A DNA stretch of 64,000 nt from Fibrobacter succinogenes (GCF_902779965.1 NZ_CACZDK010000026.1:1-64000), one strand, 5' to 3'. Positions 25,405-34,144 are shown, numbered from the stretch's first letter. Made by a program: numbers and translations. The notes: generated by a model not told the origin, from the letters alone.

Positions 25405-28167
25405 ATGGAAATGGAAACACGTTACAACCCGAAAATTGTAGAAGACCGTTGGCACGACCAATGGGAAAAGAATAATGATTTTGCCCCGAGCGGAAAGGGT
25501 GAACCTTTCTCCGTCGTCATTCCGCCCCCGAACGTAACCGGTGCATTGCACCTGGGTCACGCCCTGAACGACACGCTTCAGGATATCCTCGTCCGCTATC
25601 GCCGCAAGACTGGCCGCGACACGCTCTGGATTCCGGGCACGGACCACGCTGGTATCGCCACGCAGGCTGTCGTCGAAAAGAGACTTTTCCAGGACGAGCA
25701 CAAGACCCGCCACGATATCGGCCGCGAAGCTCTCGTCGAACGCATCTGGAAGTGGAAGGACGAATACGAAGCCCGTATTACCAAGCAGTTGAAGAGCCTC
25801 GGTGTGAGCTGCGACTGGAGCCGCCAGCGCTTTACGCTCGACCCGGTTTGCGCAAAGGCTGTCCGCCACGCATTCTTCAACCTTTTCAAGAAGGGTCTTA
25901 TCTACCGCGGTAAGCGTCTCGTGAACTGGGACACCAAGCTCCAGACCGCTGTTGCCGACGATGAAATTTATTACGAAACTGTGAAGGGGCACTTCTGGAC
26001 GTTCAAGTATCCGTTGGCCGACGGTTCGGGCTTTATCCCGGTTTCGACGACGCGTCCGGAAACGATCATGGGCGATACGGCTCTCGCTGTGCACCCGAAC
26101 GACGAACGCTACAAGCAGTTCATCGGCAAGATGCTCAAGGTTCCGTTCGTGAACCGCGAAATTCCGGTGATTGCAGATGCCATTCTCGTGGATATGGAAT
26201 TCGGTACGGGTTCCGTGAAGGTGACTCCGGCTCATGACCCGAACGACTATGCAACGGGCCTCCGCCACAAGCTCCCGATGATCAACATCATGAACGACGA
26301 CGGCAGCCTCAACGAGAACGCCGGTCCGTTCCAGGGCATGAAGGGTCAGGCCGCACGCGACGCTGTGGTGAAGGGTCTCGAAGATCTCGGCCTCCTCATC
26401 AAGGTCGAAGACCACGAAATGCAGGTGGGTCATTCCGACCGTTCCAAGACTGTGATTGAACCGTACTTGAGCGACCAGTGGTTCGTGAAGATGGACGTTC
26501 TCGCCGACAACGCCATGAAGGCTGTCACGAGCGGCGAAATCAAGATTATTCCGGAACGTTATGCGAACAAGTACCTCGACTGGCTCAAGGAAAAGCGCGA
26601 CTGGTGCATCAGCCGTCAGCTCTGGTGGGGCCACCGCATTCCTATTTGGCACGCCGACGAAACGACGACCGAAGAGGACTTGAGCAAGGCATTCGCAGGC
26701 CGTAACGACATTTACTATTACAAGGCACAGAACGGCATCTGGCTCATCTGCTCCGAAGAAGAAAACCTCTCCGAAGACGCTGTTGCCTGTCACAAGATTG
26801 TACAGGAAGAAGACGTGCTTGACACGTGGTTCTCCAGTGGCCTTTGGCCGCACTCCACGATGGGCTGGCCGGAACAGACGGACACGCTCAAGAAGTACTA
26901 TCCGACTTCTGTGCTCGTGACGAGCCGCGACATCATCACGCTCTGGGTCGCCCGCATGGTGCTCTTCAGCCAGGAGAACATGGGCACGGTTCCGTTCCAC
27001 ACGGTGTACATCCACCCGAAGATTTTGGACGGCAATGGCATGACCATGAGCAAGTCCAAGGGCAATGGCGTGGACCCGATGGATATCGAAAAGAAGTACG
27101 GCACGGACGCTCTCCGCTTCGTGATGGCAAGCCTCTGCACCGACAACCAGGACGTTCGTCTCCCGGTGAAGAAGGAAAAGCAGGAAGATGGCTCCGTCAT
27201 CAACACGAGCGAAAAGTTCGAAATTGGTCGTAATTTCTCGAACAAGCTCTGGAACGCTTGCCGCTTCTTGTTCCCGCACTTGGAACAGGCAGGCGCACTT
27301 TCCAAGGAAATGCTCCCGATGGATTCTTCGATCTTCGCACTCGAAGACCGCTGGATTCTCTCTCGCTTGAACTCCACCATCCAGGACGCAACGAAGATGC
27401 TCGAAGAGTTCCACTTTGCTGAACTCGCCGGCTTCCTCTACCGCTTTGTGTGGGACGATGTCTGCTCAAGCTACTTGGAAATCAAGAAGGCCGTGATCAA
27501 CAGCGAAACGCTCACCGCCGAAAAGAAGAACGCTATGGCAATCCTCAGCCACGTGCTCCGCGGCGTGATTGACCTGTTGCATCCGGTGATGCCGTTCATC
27601 ACGGAAGAACTGAACGCAACGCTCTTCCCGGGTTCTGAACGCGTGATCAACAGCGCATGGCCGAAGGCTAACACAAGCCTCATCGACGCCAAGATCGAAG
27701 CCGCTTTCAACCAGGCATTCGCCGTCGTGGAAAGTGTGCGTGGCGTGCGCGGTCGCTACAACGTAAGCCCGGCTACCAAGCTCAAGGCTGTCGTGAGCGT
27801 CGACACCGCCGAAACCGAAGCTAGCGTGAAGGACTGCCAGGCAATCATCACCGAACTCGGTGGACTTGAATCGTTCTCTGTAGCTGTTAAGGCTGCAAAG
27901 CCGAAGTTCAGCGCAAGCTCCGTGGTGCCGGGTGGCGAACTCTACATCCCGCTCGAAGGTATCCTTGACCCGGCTGCAGAAATCGCACGCCTCGAAAAGG
28001 AAATCGAAAAGGCAAAGGCATTCGCCGCTTCTATCGAGAAAAAACTTTCTAACCAAAAGTTTGTCTCAGGAGCACCGGAGGCCGTTGTCAATGCTGAACG
28101 TGTAAAGTTGGCTACTCAGCAGGATATCATCGCCAAAAACGAAGCGGCATTGAAAGAACTAAAGTAG
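25405..28167 (+). CDS. valS: Valyl-tRNA synthetase
   Basis: A 920-residue class I aminoacyl-tRNA synthetase. PPPNVTGALHLGHAL carries the HIGH-type motif, and MTMSKSKGNGVDP the KMSKS motif. An editing (CP1) domain sits between them, and a C-terminal coiled-coil arm ends the protein (EIARLEKEIEKAKAFAASIE). It charges tRNA-Val and clears mischarged threonine. From about 28038 the codon use changes abruptly: Lys AAA, Leu CTT/TTG/CTA, Gly GGA, Ser TCA and Val GTA appear, although the first 2.6 kb rarely use them. The final ~40 codons therefore look like a recoded replacement. The ATG at 25405 is chosen; ATG 25411 or GTG 25396 are possible. Confidence 0.97.
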   Translation: MEMETRYNPKIVEDRWHDQWEKNNDFAPSGKGEPFSVVIPPPNVTGALHLGHALNDTLQDILVRYRRKTGRDTLWIPGTDHAGIATQAVVEKRLFQDEHKTRHDIGREALVERIWKWKDEYEARITKQLKSLGVSCDWSRQRFTLDPVCAKAVRHAFFNLFKKGLIYRGKRLVNWDTKLQTAVADDEIYYETVKGHFWTFKYPLADGSGFIPVSTTRPETIMGDTALAVHPNDERYKQFIGKMLKVPFVNREIPVIADAILVDMEFGTGSVKVTPAHDPNDYATGLRHKLPMINIMNDDGSLNENAGPFQGMKGQAARDAVVKGLEDLGLLIKVEDHEMQVGHSDRSKTVIEPYLSDQWFVKMDVLADNAMKAVTSGEIKIIPERYANKYLDWLKEKRDWCISRQLWWGHRIPIWHADETTTEEDLSKAFAGRNDIYYYKAQNGIWLICSEEENLSEDAVACHKIVQEEDVLDTWFSSGLWPHSTMGWPEQTDTLKKYYPTSVLVTSRDIITLWVARMVLFSQENMGTVPFHTVYIHPKILDGNGMTMSKSKGNGVDPMDIEKKYGTDALRFVMASLCTDNQDVRLPVKKEKQEDGSVINTSEKFEIGRNFSNKLWNACRFLFPHLEQAGALSKEMLPMDSSIFALEDRWILSRLNSTIQDATKMLEEFHFAELAGFLYRFVWDDVCSSYLEIKKAVINSETLTAEKKNAMAILSHVLRGVIDLLHPVMPFITEELNATLFPGSERVINSAWPKANTSLIDAKIEAAFNQAFAVVESVRGVRGRYNVSPATKLKAVVSVDTAETEASVKDCQAIITELGGLESFSVAVKAAKPKFSASSVVPGGELYIPLEGILDPAAEIARLEKEIEKAKAFAASIEKKLSNQKFVSGAPEAVVNAERVKLATQQDIIAKNEAALKELK

Positions 28168-28177
28168 CTCTCCAATG

Positions 28178-28262
28178 ACAAATGCGTAGGGCGAGAGTCG
28201 CGGGCAAATTTATTTGCACATGACCGAGCCCAGCATTTGGTACTTAAGCGAAGCGAAAGTAC
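28178..28262 (+). ncRNA. Structured repeat element, copy B
   Basis: CAAATGC (28179) pairs with GCATTTG (28233). GTACTT and AAGTAC (28240-28262) form a hairpin with loop AAGCGAAGCGA. The core has GGCGAGAGTCGCGGG, a small hairpin GCAAA-TTTA-TTTGC, and CACATGACCGAG. It differs from copy C at four of 86 positions by eye; one T/C and A/G pair keeps the GTACTT/AAGTAC stem intact. It starts about ten bases after the valS stop. Confidence 0.6.
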
Positions 28263-28375
28263 AGAAGTTCGTCAATGGCGCTCCGGAAGCTGTCGTGAAC
28301 GCCGAACGCACCAAGCTCGCTACACAGAGAGAAATTATCGCCAAGGACGAAGCAGCCCTGAAGGATCTGCGATAA
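28262..28375 (+). pseudogene. Displaced copy of the valS C-terminus (remnant 1)
   Basis: This 38-codon stretch reads QKFVNGAPEAVVNAERTKLA, continues TQREIIAKDEAALKDLR, and ends in TAA. It is homologous to the last residues of the live ValS but differs at many silent positions. Its codons (AAG, TTC, CTC, CCG, GAA) match the body of valS better than the live tail does, so it may be the original gene end. No start codon or upstream frame would express it on its own. Confidence 0.85.
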
Positions 28376-28387
28376 TTTCTCAGCAAG

Positions 28388-28473
28388 ACAAATGCGTAGG
28401 GCGAGAGTCGCGGGCAAATTTATTTGCACATGACCGAGGCCAGCATTTGGCACTTGAGCGAAGCGAAAGTGCC
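28388..28473 (+). ncRNA. Structured repeat element, copy C
   Basis: The layout is as in copy B: CAAATGC (28389) pairs with GCATTTG (28443), and GGCACTT with AAGTGCC (28449-28473) around loop GAGCGAAGCGA. The GCACTT/AAGTGC stem shows the compensating changes relative to copy B. It follows remnant 1 by 12 bases and runs straight into remnant 2. Confidence 0.6.
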
Positions 28474-28474
28474 C

Positions 28475-28516
28475 ATCATTGCCAAAAACGAAGCGGCATT
28501 GAAAGAACTGAAGTAG
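28475..28516 (+). pseudogene. Second displaced copy of the valS 3' end (remnant 2)
   Basis: Fourteen codons read IIAKNEAALKELK and stop. They differ from the live valS end at only two silent positions, unlike remnant 1. The copy begins one base after element C. Confidence 0.85.
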
Positions 28517-28527
28517 ATAGCAGTTCA

Positions 28528-28573
28528 CTTCGACTAGGCTCAGTGAACTTGAAGGTCCCTGAGCCTGCCGAAG
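28528..28573. repeat. Inverted repeat of the AGGCTCAG/CTGAGCCT type
   Basis: CTTCG...AGGCTCAG and CTGAGCCT...CGAAG form a long imperfect stem with a 15-base loop. Words of this kind are widespread intergenic repeats in many bacteria and could be a miniature transposable element. Confidence 0.6.
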
Positions 28574-28624
28574 GGCCGTAGAGTATTGCAATCCGTAAGC
28601 ATTGCATTTCATCTTGTGAAACGC

Positions 28625-28652
28625 AAGCTCCGTCAGTGAACGGAGCTTTCTT
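28625..28652 (+). terminator. Terminator downstream of valS region
   Basis: AAGCTCCGT-CAGTGA-ACGGAGCTT is followed by TCTTTGTTTT, a 9-bp stem with a T-rich tail. Confidence 0.8.
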
Positions 28653-28692
28653 TGTTTTCCTCAAAACGTTCATTTAGTATATTGCAATTGTT

Positions 28693-29268
28693 ATGAGTTC
28701 TATCAAAAGAATACTATGCCTTTTATTCGTAATTACGTCAACAATACCCTTAACGGGCTGCGTAACGTTGCTCATGCTTGCAGATCAAAGGCAATCAATA
28801 ACGATTGAAGCATCCGATGGCGAAAAATACGACTTTTACATAAACGAAGGCCTTGTATGTTCCTATACGGACAAATGCATATTCAAGCACAATGTGAACA
28901 GCAGATGCAACTTGATGAACATCTCCGCAAGGCGCGATTCTACAATCTACGGTTCAAAAGAATACGGTTATAAAGAAGTTCCATTCCTCATTTCGGTTCT
29001 TGATAAAAATGACGATGAAAAATACAACAGATGCCCAGAAGGATTCCTTGGAGCCGATGTTGTAGTTCCAATCAATGAGTATCTTAGCGCACGCAATAAA
29101 AGGATCCAAAGCCAGAAAAACGCCGCACGATGGGACATTTCGCCATTTGCATCAAGTTCCAGCAGCAAGACTGCTTCTAGCTCAAGCCGCCAAAAAGCAA
29201 AAAAGACTTCCGATGAAGACTACATTTCGGCATACAAGCGATATAAAACCAGCCAAACCAGCTATTAA
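28693..29268 (+). CDS. Small lipoprotein, unknown function
   Basis: A 191-residue lipoprotein: signal peptide KRILCLLFVITSTIPLTGC with lipobox LTGC, a beta-type middle (DGEKYDFYINEGLVCSYTDK), and a C-terminal Ser-rich then Lys-rich tail (FASSSSSKTASSSSRQKAKK). The family is not recognised. TATATT at 28678-28683 lies nine bases before the ATG with no ribosome-binding site between. The next gene, also a lipoprotein, is more than 200 bases away. Confidence 0.7.
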   Translation: MSSIKRILCLLFVITSTIPLTGCVTLLMLADQRQSITIEASDGEKYDFYINEGLVCSYTDKCIFKHNVNSRCNLMNISARRDSTIYGSKEYGYKEVPFLISVLDKNDDEKYNRCPEGFLGADVVVPINEYLSARNKRIQSQKNAARWDISPFASSSSSKTASSSSRQKAKKTSDEDYISAYKRYKTSQTSY

Positions 29269-29357
29269 TCCGTAGTGTAAGTTTTTTAACATAAAAAAGT
29301 AATAATCGTATTCTATACGAACATAACGTGTATTATAAAGACATTTCATTAAACTTT

Positions 29358-29390
29358 TGTATTATATGATACGAAGTGTAGTATAATACA
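29358..29390. promoter_or_regulatory. AT-rich inverted repeat upstream of the duplicated-domain lipoprotein
   Basis: TGTATTATA (29358-29366) and TATAATACA (29382-29390) are perfect inverted repeats 15 bases apart. The right arm contains a consensus TATAAT. The site could be a promoter with an overlapping operator. The rest of 29269-29499 is AT-rich without a gene. Confidence 0.4.
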
Positions 29391-29499
29391 GAAGTGTGTT
29401 TTATATACAAAGTAATTACACAAAGTAACAAACTGTAACGCATTTGTCCAAGGTTATTTATATTCTTAGCATCAGACAATCAAACAGGAGGATACTCTG

Positions 29500-31080
29500 A
29501 TGATAAGAACAAAAAAATTCTCTAAAGCTTCGATTTTGGGCGTAGCCGCTGTGTCAACACTCTTCACAGCATGTGACCTCATCAACGACTTCATCCCCGC
29601 AGATCCCAATCCAGGAGATCCGAAACCACAGATAAGTTCATCAAGCAATGTTGTACCAACACCGGTATCATCATCCAGCGCCATTTTGCCGGACTCTTCT
29701 AACAGCGAGCACTCTGCATTCCAGACTTGGCGCGGAACAGACGGCGATCAGCGTATCATCACAGGTGCAGACAACGGAACCGAAACTTCCGGCTACTGGT
29801 TTAGCTATGCCGATAAAGCTGACGGTGGCGAATCCAAAATCATTTGGCCTGTGGAAATAGGAGATGTATACAGCGATGAATCTCTACAGCCAGTCGTTGA
29901 ACACTGCAATGGTATTTGCGGTACAGCCACCTTAAGAAAGGGTAACTTACCATACCCACCTTTTGTAGGCGTTGGATTCACAATTGCCGGAGAAACAGAA
30001 TTCGGTGAACCCGCTGCCGCTGATGTTTCAAGCATGGGTGGCGTATGCGTATCTTACGCATCCGAAGTTCCTGTAGTTCTCGAAATGAGCTTTACCGATG
30101 ACATTGACGCTAGACTCGGTTACGCCAATCCCATGGTCACTCTTCCCAAAGCCACCTCGGGCATAACAAAGTTCATTCCATGGTCTAACTTCAAGCAACC
30201 TTCTTGGTACACTGGAGCATTTACAATGTCTGGCGACCAAGGAGCAACGCAGCTCGCTCTTTTACGTTTCCGCTTCCAAGCTAATCAGGGTGACTACCGT
30301 TTCAACATTACAGAAGTCGGGAGCTTAGATGGTTGCACGGGCGTTCCAGCATCGCTTGACTTTACTTCCCAAGAAATTCCGCCGATTGATCCGCCAAAGC
30401 CACCAGTTCCGCAACCGAACAACTTTGAAACTTGGTTCGGCACGTCTGGTTCCGCACAAATCATTACCGGATACGACAACGGCACCGAAACCTCCGGCTA
30501 CTGGTTCACCTATAGTGACAATGTTGATGGTGGCATGTCTACAATCATTTGGCCTGTGGAAATAGGCAATGAATACGATCCAGAAGCTAAGGATCCCGTT
30601 ATTGAACACTGCGGCGGTCTTTGCGGAAAAGCAGTCCTCGATCAGGGTTCACTGGTATATCAGCCGTATGTAGCTGTAGGCTTCAATTTGGCAGGAGAAT
30701 CGTATGACGGGGGTAAAGCTGATATAGTTGATGCCTCTGCCATGGGCGGCGTCTGCATCACATACACATCCAGTACACAACCGGTTCTCGAAATGGGCCT
30801 TGGCGAAGAAATGGACGCAGCAATCGGCTATGCCAATCCTGCCATAATACTTCCCAAGAGCATCTCAGGCACAACAAAGTTCATTCCGTGGTCTAGCTTC
30901 AAGCAGCCGTCTTGGTACAGTGGCAAAAAAACGCTTACCGGTGAAGAAGCAGCAAAGAATCTCGCAAATCTCAAATTCAAAATACAGGCACAATCAGGCG
31001 AATACGACTTCAACATTCAAGCAATCGGTCCGTACAACAGCGGAACCTGCGCACCTCAAGTTATCGCTCAGTCAAAATAA
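29500..31080 (+). CDS. Lipoprotein with two tandem copies of a carbohydrate-binding-like domain
   Basis: A 526-residue lipoprotein (lipobox LFTAC), with a Pro/Ser linker (PQISSSSNVVP, SSSSAILPDSS). Two repeats follow, at about residues 70-285 and 310-515. Shared landmarks are DNGTETSGYWF, KIIWPVEIG or TIIWPVEIG, EHC.G.CG, MGGVCV or MGGVCI, GYANP and KFIPWS.FKQPSWY. The GYWFSYAD-type segment recalls CBM11/CBM30-like modules of Fibrobacter cellulases, but the match is by eye. It is probably displayed on the outer membrane and may bind plant polysaccharide. AGGAGGATACTCTG precedes the ATG, and a strong terminator follows. Confidence 0.75.
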   Translation: MIRTKKFSKASILGVAAVSTLFTACDLINDFIPADPNPGDPKPQISSSSNVVPTPVSSSSAILPDSSNSEHSAFQTWRGTDGDQRIITGADNGTETSGYWFSYADKADGGESKIIWPVEIGDVYSDESLQPVVEHCNGICGTATLRKGNLPYPPFVGVGFTIAGETEFGEPAAADVSSMGGVCVSYASEVPVVLEMSFTDDIDARLGYANPMVTLPKATSGITKFIPWSNFKQPSWYTGAFTMSGDQGATQLALLRFRFQANQGDYRFNITEVGSLDGCTGVPASLDFTSQEIPPIDPPKPPVPQPNNFETWFGTSGSAQIITGYDNGTETSGYWFTYSDNVDGGMSTIIWPVEIGNEYDPEAKDPVIEHCGGLCGKAVLDQGSLVYQPYVAVGFNLAGESYDGGKADIVDASAMGGVCITYTSSTQPVLEMGLGEEMDAAIGYANPAIILPKSISGTTKFIPWSSFKQPSWYSGKKTLTGEEAAKNLANLKFKIQAQSGEYDFNIQAIGPYNSGTCAPQVIAQSK

Positions 31081-31107
31081 AAAAATCATAGCAATCTCCT
31101 TATGTAG

Positions 31108-31137
31108 AAAGTCCCGCACAGAGTGCGGGACTTTTCT
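31108..31137 (+). terminator. Terminator of the duplicated-domain lipoprotein gene
   Basis: AAAGTCCCGCAC-AGA-GTGCGGGACTTT has a perfect 12-bp stem followed by TCTGTTT. Confidence 0.9.
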
Positions 31138-31144
31138 GTTTAAC

Positions 31145-31176
31145 AAAAATCCGGCCTCACATGAGGTCGGATTTTT
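31145..31176. terminator. Second hairpin, possibly bidirectional
   Basis: AAAAATCCG.CCTCA-CAT-TGAGG.CGGATTTTT has runs of A and T on its two sides, so it may stop transcription from both directions. The purF gene converges from the right. Confidence 0.75.
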
Positions 31177-31187
31177 CAATTCTCTAC

Positions 31188-31276
31188 CGTCATTCTGAAA
31201 GGCGAAGCCTTGAAGAATCCAGTTAAAGTTCTAATGTAATTATGTTACTGGATGGGGCAAGCCCCATGACGAGATG
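31188..31276. repeat. Dispersed repeat with CCGTCAT...ATGACGG ends
   Basis: CCGTCAT at the left and ATGACGG at the right are inverted. TCCAGT/ACTGGA and GGGGCAAGCCCC lie between. This is the most complete copy of the unit seen in part at 1.73, 13.29, 47.08 and 54.41 kb, and looks like a miniature element. Confidence 0.6.
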
Positions 31277-31281
31277 ACGGA

Positions 31282-32763
31282 TTATTCCTTATCCTTTTCC
31301 TTGTCGTGGCATTCACTGCAATGGCACGGGCAATGATAGCAGTCACCCGTTTCGGCGTAGTCCTTGCCAGTCCAGCAGTAAGTGCAAAGGTCTTCTTCCG
31401 GGAGGCCGATAGCCTGGATCAAGTCGTCAATGCGCTGGAACGCAAGCGACGTGAGGTTCAGCTTATTGCGGATGTATTCGACCATGTCCTTGTACGGCTG
31501 GCCATTCGGATCGGTGTACTTGTCGAGATCGGCGTTTTCACCTTCCTGGTCGCGAATGTAACGGCGCGTGATGAGGTCGTATTCATTCTTGGAGCGAGAG
31601 AAGTTGATGAACTTGCACGGATAAACGAGCGGCGGGCAAGCAATACGCATGTGCGTTTCCTTGCAGCCCATCGAATAAAGTTTCTGGGCTTGCTTACCGA
31701 GCTGTGTTCCGCGAACGATGGAGTCATCGCAGAAAACGAGGCGACGGTCCTTGATGAGTTCCGGAATCGGGATGAGCTTCATCGAGGCGACATGTTCGCG
31801 CTGGCGCTGGTCCTGCGGCATAAAGGAACGTGCCCAAGTCGGAGTGTACTTCACGAACGGGCGAGCAAACTTGATGCCAGCTTCATGAGCATAACCCAAA
31901 GCGTGAGACGTGCCGGAATCCGGAATACCGCAAGCGGCATCGGCTTCGGTCGGGGTGCGCTTGGCAAGAGCAGAACCGCAACGGTAGCGAGTCATTTCAA
32001 CATTGCGTCCTTCGTAACTGGAGGCCGGGTAACCGTAATACACCCAAAGGAACGAACAAATTGCCTTTTTCTTGCGCGGTTCAACAAGCGTTGTATCGCC
32101 ATCCGGCGTGAGTTCAACCACTTCACCTGGACCAAGATCGCGAACGTATTCGTAACCAAGGTTCGGAAGAGCGCAGCTTTCTTGCAAGGCAATCATAGCG
32201 CCATTCTTCTTGCCGAGGATAATTGCCGTACGGCCCCACTTGTCGCGGCAAGCGTAGAAGCGGCCCTGGCTATCCATGATGAGCACGGAGCAGCTGCCCT
32301 TGACTTTGTCCTGAACGTACTTGAGACCATCGATGATGGAATCCTGAGTAGCAATAAGGGCCGACACCACTTCGGTCGGTCCTACCATTCCACTCGTCGT
32401 CGAGAACTGGAGCTGCATGCAATTGTTGCGGAAGAGTTCTTCCTTGATTTCTTCAATGTTCGTAATGAGACCAACAGTCACAATCGCGAACGTTCCCAGC
32501 TTGGAGGTCATGACGAGCGGCTGCGGATCCGTGTCGGAGATGACGCCTAAGCCAACCTTGCCGGAAAAATGTGAAAGATCGTGCTCGAACTTGCTGCGGA
32601 ACGGAGTGTTCTGGATGTTGTGAATCGAGCGATGGAAAACTCCATCTGATTTCAAAACAGCCATACCGCCGCGATGGGTTCCGAGGTGAGAATGGTAGTC
32701 GGTTCCGTAAAAGAGATCACAAACGCAATCTTCTTTGGAAATAACACCACAAAAGCCGCCCAT
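31282..32763 (-). CDS. purF: Amidophosphoribosyltransferase (purine biosynthesis)
   Basis: A 493-residue PurF. The glutaminase nucleophile is Cys5 in MGGFCGVIS, so a four-residue propeptide must be removed. THRGGMAV and CRDKWGRT belong to the N-terminal domain. The PRPP-binding loop is LVFCDDSIVRGTQ. It makes phosphoribosylamine, the first step of purine synthesis. The C-terminus is Cys-rich (CTYCWTGKD, CYHCPCHCSECH) and may hold metal or an iron-sulfur cluster, as in the clustered class of PurF. TAGGAGTCTTAT precedes the ATG. It is monocistronic, with a long leader. Confidence 0.93.
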   Translation of the reverse strand: MGGFCGVISKEDCVCDLFYGTDYHSHLGTHRGGMAVLKSDGVFHRSIHNIQNTPFRSKFEHDLSHFSGKVGLGVISDTDPQPLVMTSKLGTFAIVTVGLITNIEEIKEELFRNNCMQLQFSTTSGMVGPTEVVSALIATQDSIIDGLKYVQDKVKGSCSVLIMDSQGRFYACRDKWGRTAIILGKKNGAMIALQESCALPNLGYEYVRDLGPGEVVELTPDGDTTLVEPRKKKAICSFLWVYYGYPASSYEGRNVEMTRYRCGSALAKRTPTEADAACGIPDSGTSHALGYAHEAGIKFARPFVKYTPTWARSFMPQDQRQREHVASMKLIPIPELIKDRRLVFCDDSIVRGTQLGKQAQKLYSMGCKETHMRIACPPLVYPCKFINFSRSKNEYDLITRRYIRDQEGENADLDKYTDPNGQPYKDMVEYIRNKLNLTSLAFQRIDDLIQAIGLPEEDLCTYCWTGKDYAETGDCYHCPCHCSECHDKEKDKE

Positions 32764-32990
32764 ATAAGACTCCTAGATGAAAAGGATTTTTCCAGCGAAA
32801 AAATAGAAATCTTGCGCCATATGCAAAGACATCAACGCAAAAAAAATATTTCTGTAAGCTAGAAAGATGGCGGATCTAGTCCGCCATGACGTGATAGGAA
32901 AGCAACGTTTTAAAACTGTATCACTGGAGTGAACCCACACATTGTGCAACCTGTCACCCTGGAGGGGCGTGGCCCTGATAGGGTCCATCA
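32764..32990 (-). promoter_or_regulatory. purF leader, candidate cis-regulatory RNA
   Basis: About 225 bases upstream of purF have no gene. On the minus strand the order is GGACCCTATCAGGGCCACG, a GGGTGACAGGTTGCAC segment, and then the hairpin ATGGCGGA-CTAGA-TCCGCCAT (32867-32887). An RNA motif named fibro-purF has been described upstream of purF in Fibrobacter. I recall the name and position but not the consensus, so the assignment is by location. The hairpin itself also belongs to the dispersed hairpin-ATGAC family. Confidence 0.45.
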
Positions 32991-33014
32991 TTTTTCATGT
33001 AACAAAAATATAAA

Positions 33015-34060
33015 TTATAGATTTCCGCTTTGGGGGCCGTATTCTATTGAACCGTCATGGCGGATGATGAGGTAGTCACAGAATTGAGGGAACCTATACG
33101 GAACATCCGTTTTTGAAAACGGATTTTGGCATTTTTCGTTAGAATTTATTGAATAATAGCAATCAAATGGAATGCCAACTTTTTTCGGTTCTTTACATCG
33201 TTCTATATGTGAATAGCCTCCATTGAGAACGGATGCTAAAAAATGTTCATCACTCACAAAAAAAAGCTTTGAAACAAGAATATCACCGTTATCACTCAGC
33301 ATAAATTCATACTGAAAAGAAAAACGATAACCCCACCTATGACCACATTGAATCAGACGACCACGATATTCGCTTTCAAACCCCATTTGCAATGTCCCCA
33401 CATATTTTCCTGACAAACCAATATTTTTCCATACATAATCTATAGAAGAGCCCCAAGCTCCATCATTTATATGTTTATCATAACTGATTTTAGCGACATA
33501 CGATTTTTCAGATTCTCCCTTGTACCTTAGGCTCTCTTGCTGTAGCCATTTTGCAAATGAAGGATTTTTATAAATAGTTTTTTTAATTTTTTCGTACAAT
33601 TTAACTTCATCTATCGGCGATTCATTAAACGACTTCGTATTAGCCGCAATTCCTACATTAGTGTGAATTAAACTTTCTATATTAGTGGAAATTAAACATC
33701 CTATTTTTTTTCCTGAAAACGCCAATCAAATCTAAAACTCAAATTTTCAAAAAACTTATCCACTTTAGGTGTTGCGTAAACCGAATAATCTTCAGCAATT
33801 ACACAGCAAGGATTATCACCACCCAGCTCATAGACTGGTCGAGTTATCACATTTGTAACATTAAAAGATTTTTCAAATACAACAAATCTCGAATCTTGGC
33901 GAGCTTTGTTCAACGCATAGGAATCCCCGGCATACAACGTGGACCAAGGCTTAGTTTTAGCTAAGGGTTTGAGAATACCAACAGAAGAAGATTGTTCTTT
34001 AGCACAAACCGAGGCAGCACATACAAACAAAATAATAAATAAAATTTTTCCAAGTTTCAT
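33015..34060 (-). pseudogene. Array paralogue 5, split by a frameshift in an A8 run
   Basis: The N-terminal part (33701-34060) has a signal peptide (KLGKILFIILFVCAASVCA) and the family motifs DSRFVVFEKSF and YSVYATPKVDKFF. The C-terminal part (from 33703 down) has KNPSFAKWL, KNIGLSGKYVGTLQ, LSDNGDILV and the end CDYLIIRHDGSIEYGPQSG. The two frames meet at eight A residues on the coding strand (33704-33711) followed at once by TAG. A ninth A would restore a single frame of about 345 codons. A -1 slip on A-AAA-AAA would do the same. It is the last gene of the array. Confidence 0.75.
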
Positions 34061-34144
34061 TCCAATTCCAGCAACATGAATTTATCCTATTCTAAAATAG
34101 AAATCTGAATTATGGCAATGTTGTAAAAGCGTGAAAAATAAATT

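Noticed and set aside
25354-27414. 686-codon minus-strand frame opposite valS
   Set aside because: It lies opposite HIGH and KMSKS motifs of valS, has His/Val-rich meaningless composition and no start context.
28237-28612. Open frames on both strands across the valS tail copies
   Set aside because: They cross structured repeats and out-of-frame valS remnants; the remnants are better explained as duplicated gene ends.
33701-33714. Calling the A8 frame break a proven programmed frameshift
   Set aside because: The heptamer is suitable, but no stimulatory structure was identified and a simple one-base contraction explains it equally well.
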